A stretch of 42,113 nt of DNA from Candidatus Zhuqueibacterota bacterium (GTDB taxonomy: Bacteria > Zhuqueibacterota > Zhuqueibacteria > Zhuqueibacterales > Geothermadaptataceae), in assembly GCA_015491485.1 (NCBI GenBank), contig WFVT01000287.1:1-42113 (forward strand). The letters are read 5' to 3'. This document shows, piece after piece, positions 23,917-32,459 of this stretch. Position 1 is the first letter of the stretch; every line of letters begins with the position of its first letter. The notes beneath the pieces are model-generated. The model was not told where the DNA came from. It saw only the letters and a program-made list of their open reading frames with translations, and did not search any database. Both the position numbers and the translations under genes were made by a program.

Positions 23917-26538
23917 ATGCCGAAAGCGCCATCACAATCTTTTCAAGACTTTCGCGATGAGTTAATCCGGCGGTTTTTTAATCCGCGAAGCTACTTCTTT
24001 CTCTGCCTGAGTACCCAGCTTCAGGATGTGGACCACATCGCAGCGGATATTTCCGAAGACGACTATTTGCTCATCGGGCAGATCATGCAGCGTTTGGTGG
24101 ACAGCCCACAGCCGGAGAAAGAACTCAGCGCCTTAAAAATCCTCACCCGATTTCAGGATTTCCACCACACCCTGGATGAAAGTTTACATCATCTGTATCA
24201 GCCGGGACTTTCACCGGATGAAATGAAGCAAATCATCGAGGGCATCGCCCATGATTTTGTCGAGGTGCTGATCGATGTGCTGCATGATCCGGTGGAAAAG
24301 AAACGGCTTCTCGGGCTGATGCGCATGGAGCAAACTTTTGTCGAGCCCGAACCCCTCCCGGATGAGAAAATTATGGAATTAAATGAGTCGGTTGTGGAGG
24401 GGTTCGAAGACGCGCCCGAGTTGAATGAAGACCAACTGGCCCTGGATGGTTTGGCCGAAGAAAACCCCTCCGCGAATGCGCCTTCCGATTCCAGTGATGG
24501 TCCGCCGGAAGACGAGGCGGTGATCATTGAAGAAAAATCCCCGATCGCCGCGGATCAGGGGACTCCGCAGGCTGCCGATCAGTGGGTTCTGGATGCGTTT
24601 GAAGATCAAAACGGCAACGACGAATCTGCTCCGGGAACGACCACCGAAGAGAAGCCTGCAGCAGAGGCGGCGCCGGAAGAAACACCGGCTTCCCACGATT
24701 TTGAATTATCTCCTTGGTCCTTGCCCGACCCACCTCCCTCCGAAACTGCTGGAGATGCCCATAGTGATCCGCCTGAAGCGACGGAAACGGCCAGTGAGGT
24801 CGGGGTTGAAGGTGGGGCTTCTGAATTGCCGGACGCTTTTCCCGCAGCAAATTTGGCTGAAGATTTACTGAAGGTCCCGGATGCTGCGGACAGGGACGAA
24901 AAACCGACAACGGATCACCGGCAACCTGCTGAGGTCGAAGAGAAAAACCGCATTGCAGATATGTCCCTCGCTGAGCCGGAAGGTCTCGCCAACTGGTTTG
25001 AGCGTGAAATCCAGACCGTATTGGATGAGGTGCGCCATACATCAGAATTGTGCGTTCCCGGCCGCTTTTCTCAAAAGACGCTGAAAGCGTTGCGCCGTTC
25101 TTTTCTGGATATCCGGGAATCCGCCATGATTCATGGGTATCAGGAAGTCGAAGATATGGCGCGCAAAGGTCAAACACTGATTGACCGGCTGCGGCGAGAG
25201 AGAAAGCCGCTGACTCAGGCCCTGTCGCGGTTGTTGCAGGATTTCCCGGTGCATATCAAGGCGGCATTGCAAATGCAGCATGACCCCCGCCAGGAAGCCC
25301 GGGTGCGGTCCTATATTCAGGCCTTGAATCAGGCTTTATTGACTCCGTATGCTTTTGAGTATGACCAAACAACGGAAGCCTCTGTGGATCTGGATCGGAT
25401 CGCCGAACAACAACAACCGACACCGGCTGAGGACCAGACGGAACACGCCATTCCCGGTGATCGCTCATCCGGTGAACCATCGCCGGAGCACGAACGATCC
25501 TCTCAGGAGCAGACAAGCGTTCAAGAAGGAGAGGAACCGGAAAATCCATTTGAACCCGAATCCCATTGGGCAGATCCTTTTGAAGAGGTTCAATCGTCTG
25601 GGGAGCCCCGGGAGCAAGCGCAGTCGCCCGAACATTCCGATCTGCTGCAACCGGAATCGGCCACGCTGCCAGAGCCTGAGCTCGATGCAGCATCCGCGAT
25701 AAGCGATTTTGATAATAAAGAGGCCGGCGGCGGGAATTCAGACGATGAAGCGTTTGAATCGGATAGCGACCTTCCATTGCCCGGTGAGGATGATCCGGAA
25801 TTGATCCAATTGATTCGGGAGGTGGCGGGGCATCGCGCTACCGCAGATCGACCGGAACCGCAGTCAGATGCAGTGGAGCCGGAATCCTCGCTGCAATCCT
25901 ATTTACAGAAACTGGCCAATTTTACAGAAACTCCGGAAGACGTTCATACCGATTCTGCGGTACAGGAATACCGGCGCGAAGCCAAACTCTATTTCCGGGT
26001 GGCGGCTGAAGCGATCGGACAGCTTGAAAACAATCCCCACGACCGGCTGGCATGGGAAAATCTGGAGTTGACCTGCTATTCATTGAAGGGCCTGGCACAG
26101 AAACTGGGATTGGATTTTCTGGCGCGTCTGCCCGGCTATATCGAAGAGCTTGCCAGTCTGGTATTGCAACATGCATATTCCATCAAGCCTGGAATTCTCG
26201 AGACGGTGGCAAAAGGCTTAACCTTTTTAAGTGAGGCTGCCGATAAGCAGGATATAGAGGCTCCTCATTTTCAAGAAGTTGAGAAAGAAATCTTGCGTTG
26301 CATGACCGAAATGCAAAAAAACTCCGGCGGTTTGCCGGAAGACGTGTCGGGTTCAGCGACAATTGCAGAACCGGATGCTCCGGTAGAGCCGCGGGGGGCG
26401 CAACTGAAGTTGCGTGGGAAAAGCCATTCCCCATCCGTTCGGCATGCTGACTCCAGCAAAGAGCCTCTCGCCAACTCCATCGGCGATCTGGACTTTTTGA
26501 TGAACGACGATTCTGATCTACTGGGACTGGACGATTGA
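23917..26538 (+). CDS. Large acidic scaffold with degenerate HPt-like domains
   Basis: 873 residues, not matched to a named family. Residues 1-150 are a helical domain. Residues 150-350 and 470-640 are low-complexity linkers rich in Glu, Asp, Pro and Ser. Two helical domains resemble histidine-phosphotransfer (HPt) domains. The first (about 357-465) has SFLDIRESAMIHGYQEVEDMA where HPt proteins have 'FHTLKGSA..lG...l..lA', with Leu397 in place of His. The second (about 690-800) has CYSLKGLAQKLGLDFLA, with Tyr721 in place of His while Leu-Lys-Gly is kept. Neither can accept phosphate in the usual way. I infer a docking scaffold for receivers or for the FtsZ partner. AGAGGG lies five bases before the ATG. 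Confidence 0.75.
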   Translation: MPKAPSQSFQDFRDELIRRFFNPRSYFFLCLSTQLQDVDHIAADISEDDYLLIGQIMQRLVDSPQPEKELSALKILTRFQDFHHTLDESLHHLYQPGLSPDEMKQIIEGIAHDFVEVLIDVLHDPVEKKRLLGLMRMEQTFVEPEPLPDEKIMELNESVVEGFEDAPELNEDQLALDGLAEENPSANAPSDSSDGPPEDEAVIIEEKSPIAADQGTPQAADQWVLDAFEDQNGNDESAPGTTTEEKPAAEAAPEETPASHDFELSPWSLPDPPPSETAGDAHSDPPEATETASEVGVEGGASELPDAFPAANLAEDLLKVPDAADRDEKPTTDHRQPAEVEEKNRIADMSLAEPEGLANWFEREIQTVLDEVRHTSELCVPGRFSQKTLKALRRSFLDIRESAMIHGYQEVEDMARKGQTLIDRLRRERKPLTQALSRLLQDFPVHIKAALQMQHDPRQEARVRSYIQALNQALLTPYAFEYDQTTEASVDLDRIAEQQQPTPAEDQTEHAIPGDRSSGEPSPEHERSSQEQTSVQEGEEPENPFEPESHWADPFEEVQSSGEPREQAQSPEHSDLLQPESATLPEPELDAASAISDFDNKEAGGGNSDDEAFESDSDLPLPGEDDPELIQLIREVAGHRATADRPEPQSDAVEPESSLQSYLQKLANFTETPEDVHTDSAVQEYRREAKLYFRVAAEAIGQLENNPHDRLAWENLELTCYSLKGLAQKLGLDFLARLPGYIEELASLVLQHAYSIKPGILETVAKGLTFLSEAADKQDIEAPHFQEVEKEILRCMTEMQKNSGGLPEDVSGSATIAEPDAPVEPRGAQLKLRGKSHSPSVRHADSSKEPLANSIGDLDFLMNDDSDLLGLDD

Positions 26539-26643
26539 TTTTGAGCGCAACCGAATTCGTCCTTTCCTTATGATCTGAAAACGGACGTGGGGTAGGAATC
26601 TAAGCAAGAATTTGGAACCAATATTTCAGGAGAGTGGAGAGGA

Positions 26644-28410
26644 ATGGAATCCTTAATCAATAGCGCGACCCAGGAGCGGAAACCCAAATCGGCTCGGAAA
26701 TTATCGGAAAAAGATAAAGAAATTGAAAGCCTTCTAAGTTCGCACCGTACGCGGATCAAAGTGGTGGGATGCGGGGGCGCCGGCAACAACACGTTAACCC
26801 GGCTGCTGGAAGTCGGGGTGTCCGGAGTGGTGGCGGTTGCCGTGAATACCGATGCTCAGGATTTGCTTTACGCCGATGCCGATGAGAAAATTCTCATCGG
26901 CCGGGAAATCACCAACGGCCTTGGCGCGGGTTCCAATCCTGAAATCGGGGAAAAATCGGCGCGTGAAAGTCAGGCGGAAATCGAAGAGCATTTGAAGGAT
27001 TCGGACCTGGTGTTTGTTACCTGTGGTCTCGGCGGGGGAACCGGGACGGGAAGCGCCCCGGTGGTCGCGGAGATCGCCCGCAATCTCGGTGCTCTCACCA
27101 TCGCTGTGGTCACCTTGCCGTTCACGGAAGAAGGCGTGATGCGGTGGGAAAACGCCCGTGAAGGTCTGGAAAAACTGCGCGCTCATTCAGACACGGTCAT
27201 CGTCGTGCAGAACGACCGTTTGCTGGAGATCGCCCCTGACCTGCCGCTGAATCAGGCCTTCAAAGTGGCGGATGAAATTTTAGCCAACGCGGTTAAGGGC
27301 ATTTCTGAATTGGTGACCGAAAAAGGGCTGGTTAACCTGGATTTCGCCGATATTCGGGCGGTCATGCAAAACGGCGGTACTGCCATGATTGGGCTCGGCG
27401 AAAGCAGTTCCGAAAATAAAGCCATCGAAGCGGTGGAAATGGCTTTGCAAAATCCGCTTCTGGATGTGGACATCACCGGGGCCAAATCGGCGCTGATTCA
27501 TATCGCCGGTGGCAATGACATGAGCCTGAAAGACGCCCGGGTCATCATGAAAGTTGTGGCTGAGAAATTGGACCCGGCTGCAAAAGTGATTTGGGGAACG
27601 CGGATGGATCCATCGCTCGAAAAATCCATTCGGGTGATGTTGATTGTCACGGGTTTGCGCGACGACGGCGGGCACAGTGTCGAGCCGCAGAGAACGGTTC
27701 ACCATGCCTCACCATCCTTGGGTGATGCGGTTTCCGAAACACAGGCTTCTCCCGGCTCTTCCGCCGAGAGTCGTTCCACGTTTGCTGCCTCAGACACGGC
27801 TCTTGCCGATCCTTTCGAGAGTAAAGCATCGGCGCCGAAAGAGGGCGGAGTGGAGCGGCCCGTGTTTAACAAAATTTTTGAGGAAGAAACACAGCCGGAT
27901 ATGAAAATTCTGGATGAAGCGGTGCATCAGCTCCGCGAAGAGGCAGACAACTCGCAACCCCTGCGGGATATTAAAAATGCAGCCTCTGCCTTAAACAATT
28001 CTGCGCAATTGTTTGCCTTTAACCATATATCTTATTTAGCAGAAGCCGTAGAAGCGCTTGTGAATGCCATCCTGGAGCAGGAGGTAAAGCTCACTCAGCA
28101 GCTGATCGAGATGATGAAAGACGTTGTGGTGGTCTTTCAGGGATTGATTTACGAAGATCAGGATGCATTGAAGGAAGCGCGCCAGATCATCGACCGGATA
28201 AAACAGTTGCTCGGCGAAAAAGAAGAGGAACCTTCACCGGATACACTGCTTCATGCCGATGCCTCCGCTTCTTCGGCCTCTGAAACGGAACCGGTTTCGA
28301 CCCGGGAATCTGGAGACGAGGTTCCTGTTGATAAAAAGGGCAAAGTCGGCGAAGTCGTCAATTATGTAAAAAATTTGCTCGGTGACGATCGCAACGAGTT
28401 GCAGAATTAA
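26644..28410 (+). CDS. FtsZ-family GTPase of archaeal type with a C-terminal HPt-like domain
   Basis: 588 residues against about 350-400 for most FtsZ. The GTPase/tubulin part (about 38-350) is intact: VVGCGGAGNNTLTRL, the tubulin signature GGGTGTG at 130-136, and the T7 catalytic loop NLDFAD at 231-236. Many positions follow archaeal FtsZ (VGCGGAGNNT, VFVTCGLGGGTGTGSAPVVA, VVTLPF, NGGTAMIGLGES, LLDVDITGA, KVIWGTRMD) where bacterial FtsZ has GVGGGGGNAV, AGMGGGTGTGAAPV and VVTRPF. After a Pro/Ser-rich linker (350-418) comes a helical HPt-like domain (about 418-530) with ASALNNSAQLFAFNHISYLAE, Ser448 standing at the His position. The usual C-terminal peptide for FtsA/ZipA is absent; the end is a short helix (VGEVVNYVKNLLG). 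No ftsA, ftsQ or mur genes are nearby, so this is probably a second, specialised FtsZ. Confidence 0.9.
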   Translation: MESLINSATQERKPKSARKLSEKDKEIESLLSSHRTRIKVVGCGGAGNNTLTRLLEVGVSGVVAVAVNTDAQDLLYADADEKILIGREITNGLGAGSNPEIGEKSARESQAEIEEHLKDSDLVFVTCGLGGGTGTGSAPVVAEIARNLGALTIAVVTLPFTEEGVMRWENAREGLEKLRAHSDTVIVVQNDRLLEIAPDLPLNQAFKVADEILANAVKGISELVTEKGLVNLDFADIRAVMQNGGTAMIGLGESSSENKAIEAVEMALQNPLLDVDITGAKSALIHIAGGNDMSLKDARVIMKVVAEKLDPAAKVIWGTRMDPSLEKSIRVMLIVTGLRDDGGHSVEPQRTVHHASPSLGDAVSETQASPGSSAESRSTFAASDTALADPFESKASAPKEGGVERPVFNKIFEEETQPDMKILDEAVHQLREEADNSQPLRDIKNAASALNNSAQLFAFNHISYLAEAVEALVNAILEQEVKLTQQLIEMMKDVVVVFQGLIYEDQDALKEARQIIDRIKQLLGEKEEEPSPDTLLHADASASSASETEPVSTRESGDEVPVDKKGKVGEVVNYVKNLLGDDRNELQN

Positions 28411-28485
28411 AGTCGTATCCGCAATGCCCCGGCCGTCAGCCGGATCAGGAAGATAAGGCATTTATTGAATCAGGAGAAGAAGTCA

Positions 28486-29682
28486 ATGCTTAAGGATACC
28501 CTTATGCAATCATACACCATTCCCCAAAAAGATGAAAACGATATCAAGCTCGATGAGTTCTATCTTGAACAAATCAACCAAAAAATCGAGCAGCTTGAAT
28601 TAGCACTGTCATCGATTGATCAAAACGGTCATTTTGATGACAATATTAAGGCGGTACTGAATAACTGCATGCAAATCATGGATTTGGGAATGATCCATGG
28701 TTACGAGGGCGTAGAAGCCATTGCAGAAACCATGTTTATTGCAGCGCGGTATTGTGCGCAAAAAGGCAGTGAGACCCTCGATGAAGTTCGTCCCAAATTG
28801 ATGAAAGCGCTTGACGCACTGAAGGAGGTCGTTGAATTAACCGATCCATTGGCGACGCAAGATTTGATTGACCGGGCGCGCAACGAGATGGATTACCGAA
28901 TCGATGACTTGCTACCGGCTGAAGAGGGTGAAAATGACGAATTGTTGAGCGAACCGATCCGGAGCAAACTTCTTACGGCCTCTAAAAAAGGCGATAAGCT
29001 CTTCGAAATCAAAGAAGACGAGTCCGAGTCGGAAAAACGGCTGATTCCCGATCCCGCTGAAAATGGCACCACTCCCTCATTAGATGAGGAGGCCGTTGCG
29101 CAGGATGTTGACCGGTGGTTATCGCAAGAAGAAGCTCCTGCCGTACAAGCCGATCGCACCGATGCTTTTCTGGAAGGCGAATTCAGATGGTTGCAGGATG
29201 GGCTTGATCCGGTATCGCTGGAGCGGCTGCATCACATTTTGGATACACTGGAGGACAATATCGGCCGCGCGGAAACCGGAATTGAATTGGAGGAAGCGAT
29301 TGAAGAAATCCAAACCAGCATCCGGGAATTGAGCGCGGTTTGGCTTGAAGACGGCTTTGAATTTTTGCAGGAGATTCTCGAACCTCTCGCCCGGGTGGCT
29401 TCGGATTATCTGGAAAATGATTGGGTGCGGCTGGAAGTCATTGCCGCCATTCGGGAAGGGACGCTGTTGGTGAGAGAATGGCTGCACAAGAAAAAATTAC
29501 CCGTCTCAGCGATCTCCGCTTATCGCAAGCGGCTGGATGAAATCGAGAATAAAGCCGTCAATAAAGCCGATAATGAGCAAGAATGGTTGAGTGAAGGATT
29601 CGATAGCGACGATATCGAAATCAGTGAACCCCCCAAACTGCCTTTCATCGTTCGTCTCAAGAAAATATTCGGCATGTATTGA
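28486..29682 (+). CDS. HPt-like helical protein, partner of the FtsZ fusion
   Basis: 398 residues, not matched to a named family. The N-terminal helical domain (about 20-135) has CMQIMDLGMIHGYEGVEAIAETM (His71 in MIHGY), which closely resembles MIHGYQEVEDMA of the large scaffold protein. Both sit on the HPt core, where the usual His is Met here. An acidic linker (135-235) leads to a second all-helical HPt-like domain (about 235-355; IQTSIRELSAVWLEDGFEFLQEILEPLA). The last 25 residues are basic and hydrophobic (LPFIVRLKKIFGMY) and could touch the membrane. ATG at 28486 is chosen because AGGAG lies nine bases upstream. The gap to the FtsZ gene is 75 bp. It may anchor the FtsZ filaments, in place of FtsA or SepF. 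Confidence 0.75.
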   Translation: MLKDTLMQSYTIPQKDENDIKLDEFYLEQINQKIEQLELALSSIDQNGHFDDNIKAVLNNCMQIMDLGMIHGYEGVEAIAETMFIAARYCAQKGSETLDEVRPKLMKALDALKEVVELTDPLATQDLIDRARNEMDYRIDDLLPAEEGENDELLSEPIRSKLLTASKKGDKLFEIKEDESESEKRLIPDPAENGTTPSLDEEAVAQDVDRWLSQEEAPAVQADRTDAFLEGEFRWLQDGLDPVSLERLHHILDTLEDNIGRAETGIELEEAIEEIQTSIRELSAVWLEDGFEFLQEILEPLARVASDYLENDWVRLEVIAAIREGTLLVREWLHKKKLPVSAISAYRKRLDEIENKAVNKADNEQEWLSEGFDSDDIEISEPPKLPFIVRLKKIFGMY

Positions 29683-30270
29683 TAGGAATGCGAAAAAGGG
29701 GGCAATGCGACCCATCCCCGGGGCTCCTTCGGGCTATGAAAGCGATCGCTTGCCCACCGTTTCGAAATAAGCCCTCCATCATCCGGCGCAGTGACCGGAA
29801 TAGCGAGTGTGATAAGGTGATGTGCGCCTCCCCGATCCCGGCGAGCAAGAGTGCCACCTTTCTGCCTGCATGCCCCCGGTCAGCGGATATCAGAAACAAC
29901 GAAACAATGCCGCGCCTTTCGGCATCACCGAATCAATATCCGGGACGGGGTTGCGAAAAGGGGTAATCCTTGATTTTAATGCCCTGAAGCTGTATCTTAA
30001 GCACTCGTTTCCATCAGGATGTGACAGAAAACCTTGCCCAGACCGGAGTGGAGCGTTTTCAATCAGCGCATTTTATCCCGGAAAGTTAGGAAGAATTCGG
30101 CAGGGCAGGCAGCTCTTTTTTATCGATGAGAAATCCCGAAGATGCGGGTCGTTATGTCCCTTTGAAAATCTTTTGCTCCGTCACAAAAATTGCGGCACTT
30201 GCCGAATTCGGCTTGACAGGCTGTCGTCCTATTTCGATGATCATGTGGAGATTTCCGCGTAAATTCGGTA
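29683..30270. other. 588-bp intergenic region
   Basis: No convincing gene on either strand. Overlapping open frames here (for example 29822-30262) lack ribosome-binding sites. A possible promoter for the transporter lies at its right end (30213-30241). Confidence 0.5.
30213..30241 (+). promoter_or_regulatory. Possible sigma-70 promoter of the CDF transporter
   Basis: TTGACA, a 17-bp spacer and GATGAT (four of six bases of the -10 consensus), ending 30 bp before the transporter start. Confidence 0.4.
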
Positions 30271-31260
30271 TTGAACCTTCAGGTGAGTTTAATAAAAGCC
30301 TTGTTCGCGCAATTTAAATTTTTTCAGAAAAAAGCCAATCTGATTTACGTTTCCATCGCCGGTGCGATTCTGACCATGGCGCTGAAATTCGGTGGCTATA
30401 TCGTCACCGGGTCCGTCGGTGTACTGTCGGACGCTGCGGAATCGATCATCAACCTGATTGCCTCCATTCTGGCTCTGATCATTCTTTCTATTGCTTCCCG
30501 GCCTCCGGACTCCACCCACAGTTTTGGCCATGAAAAGGCGGAATATTTTTCCAGCGGTGTTGAGGGTGCGCTGATTGTGCTTGCTGCCATTGGAATTTTA
30601 TATTCCGCGACCCAGCGGTTGTTGCATCCCCAGCCGCTCGAAAACCTGGACTTTGGTGTGTATATCGTTGCGGCTGCCGCTTTACTCAATCTTGCCATCG
30701 CCCTCTTTCTTTTAAAAGCCGCACAGGCGTTCGATTCCATTACGCTGGAAGCCGACGCCAAACATCTGCTCACCGATGTTTATACTTCGGCTGGCGTCAT
30801 CGCCGGCCTTTTTGTGGTCAAATACACTGGATGGCAGCTCATGGATCCCCTGATTGCGTATGCGATCGGCGGCAATATTATTCTAACCGGTTTTTCTCTG
30901 GTCAAACGCAGCGTGAGAGGATTAATGGACTACCGGCTGCCGCCCGAAGAAATCCACAAAATTGATGAAGTCATTCATTTACACGAAAAGGATGTGGTGG
31001 GATACCACAATTTGCGTACCCGCAAAGCCGGGCCCAAACGGTTTATCGAATTTCACATGCTGGTGCAGGGCAAGATGACGGTTCAGGAAGCCCACGATTT
31101 GTGTGAAAACATTGAGCAGGAAATCCAGGCGCGGCTCCCGAATAGCGAAATCATCATACATGTAGAACCCAGTGAAGATATTTCCTCCTGGGATCTGAAA
31201 GAGGGAGCCATAGGCCGGGTATTCCGCAAAGACCATGACAATCCATTGCGAATGCCGTAA
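30271..31260 (+). CDS. Cation diffusion facilitator (CDF) metal transporter
   Basis: About 329 residues with six membrane segments between residues 20 and 220, then a cytoplasmic ferredoxin-like domain. It would export a divalent metal such as zinc, iron or manganese in exchange for protons. Family marks are GSVGVLSDAAESIINLIAS in helix 2, HSFGHEKAEYFSSGVEG in the first cytoplasmic loop, and the metal-site HxxxD of helix 5 in DAKHLLTDVYTSAGV. The ExxxN form in helix 2 (instead of DxxxD) is shared with one branch of the family. The start is uncertain: TTG at 30271 has no clear ribosome-binding site, and GTG at 30283 is an alternative. No neighbour suggests the metal. Confidence 0.9.
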   Translation: MNLQVSLIKALFAQFKFFQKKANLIYVSIAGAILTMALKFGGYIVTGSVGVLSDAAESIINLIASILALIILSIASRPPDSTHSFGHEKAEYFSSGVEGALIVLAAIGILYSATQRLLHPQPLENLDFGVYIVAAAALLNLAIALFLLKAAQAFDSITLEADAKHLLTDVYTSAGVIAGLFVVKYTGWQLMDPLIAYAIGGNIILTGFSLVKRSVRGLMDYRLPPEEIHKIDEVIHLHEKDVVGYHNLRTRKAGPKRFIEFHMLVQGKMTVQEAHDLCENIEQEIQARLPNSEIIIHVEPSEDISSWDLKEGAIGRVFRKDHDNPLRMP

Positions 31261-32459
31261 TCGCTATTATTGACAGGACAAAGAAAATAGCGGATTTTAA
31301 AAAAGTGGTTGTTTAAAGCCTCTAAAAACATTAATTTAATAAATTGATTTCGGGCTCTTTGAAAAGTCTCAATTTTGTGTCTGGAGAAGTGAATCATTGG
31401 TCCCTGTGGCGGAGTGAAAAGTGGCTTTGAATTAGAATGGCAGACGGCCATGCGCTGTGCCTGATTTCACGGGAAAGGCATCCACGCCGGTACACTCGGC
31501 TGAAGAGGCGTTCGGCCCCCATTTCATGACCGGCAGAATGGCTGCAATCGGGATATCGAAAAACACACCTTTAAGTCTAAAAAATCGATCCAAATGAACA
31601 GAGCGGGATGGGCTGACCACCGATCATGCAGCATAACTGGATGTCCGGCCTGTGTGAAGGCGGGTAGGTTGTTTCATTACCCAATTCAGGTTTTACCACA
31701 TTCCCGCCTCGGCGGAAATTCACCTTGAACCAATTTTGCCGGTCGCAGGATTTCTGCTTCCGGGCCGTGATTCGTGAAGGCCGGTCCCTCACCATTTCAA
31801 ATCATACAATCGAATAGTCGTGCCATCAGTCTTCATCGCTGAAATAGCACCTTGCACATCAGATGCTTTGCATCTGTCTTTTCCGTCTCATGCATGAGAA
31901 AAGGTTCCAAACAGGTGAATAGCGCGGGCACATTCAGGAAAAGAACGGGAGAATGCCTCATCCGTTATTCACCCGGAATGGCACCGGGCCGTCAGTGTTT
32001 GTGATGCGGCTCTCGACAGCCTGTGCGGGCGTGATGAAAGATGGAGTCAGGACGATTTGAAAAAGCGCAAGCATGACTCCTGATGATGAGACTCCGAAAA
32101 CATAACATTCATCGCGGGACGGAAGCGGACGCAATGGGGTGATGGTATGCGGTCAATCGGTAACGCAGGGGCTGGCCAACAATCTATTTCTCCCTTCAAA
32201 GCCGTGCCCGAATTTTTCTCACGGGCATCCAAAAGGTAGCGGCTGATCCGCTTTCGTCGATGCTTTTGAAGTACGGTGACGATGATTGGGGATAGCACCA
32301 AAAGAAACATGCTCTGTATGCGGCTCCATTGCGGGGGGGAATCAAGCCGTTCATGTCTGAAAATCGCCCCCTCCAGACTGGAGACGGTTAACAATCATAT
32401 TCATATTGCCCGTCCCGCACGTTTTCAGGGCAAACTCGTTGTAAATGAGGAGTAAACGT
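31261..32459. other. 1.2-kb gene-free region with hairpins
   Basis: No open frame here has both a ribosome-binding site and protein-like features. It holds a weak hairpin after the transporter (CGCTATT/AATAGCG, 31262-31292), a tight hairpin (31860-31876), the 14-bp palindrome TCTCATGCATGAGA (31886-31899) and an inverted repeat TTGCCC/GGGCAA at 32406-32433 just before the next gene. It may carry an RNA or decayed genes. Confidence 0.5.
31860..31882 (+). terminator. Terminator-like hairpin in the gene-free region
   Basis: CAGATGC-TTT-GCATCTG, a perfect seven-pair stem, followed by TCTTTT. No known gene ends just upstream. Confidence 0.45.

Noticed and set aside
26644-28410. Reading the FtsZ fusion as the ordinary cell-division ftsZ
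   Set aside because: No ftsA, ftsQ, mur or ddl neighbours, no C-terminal recruitment peptide, archaeal-like GTPase words and a signalling-operon setting all argue against it. Not excluded until the rest of the genome is seen.
31978-31993. Second sigma-54 promoter (TGGCACCGGGC)
   Set aside because: The -12 part TTGC is absent at the required spacing.
32047-32394. 115-residue open frame on the minus strand
   Set aside because: No ribosome site and no protein-like features. Treated as chance.
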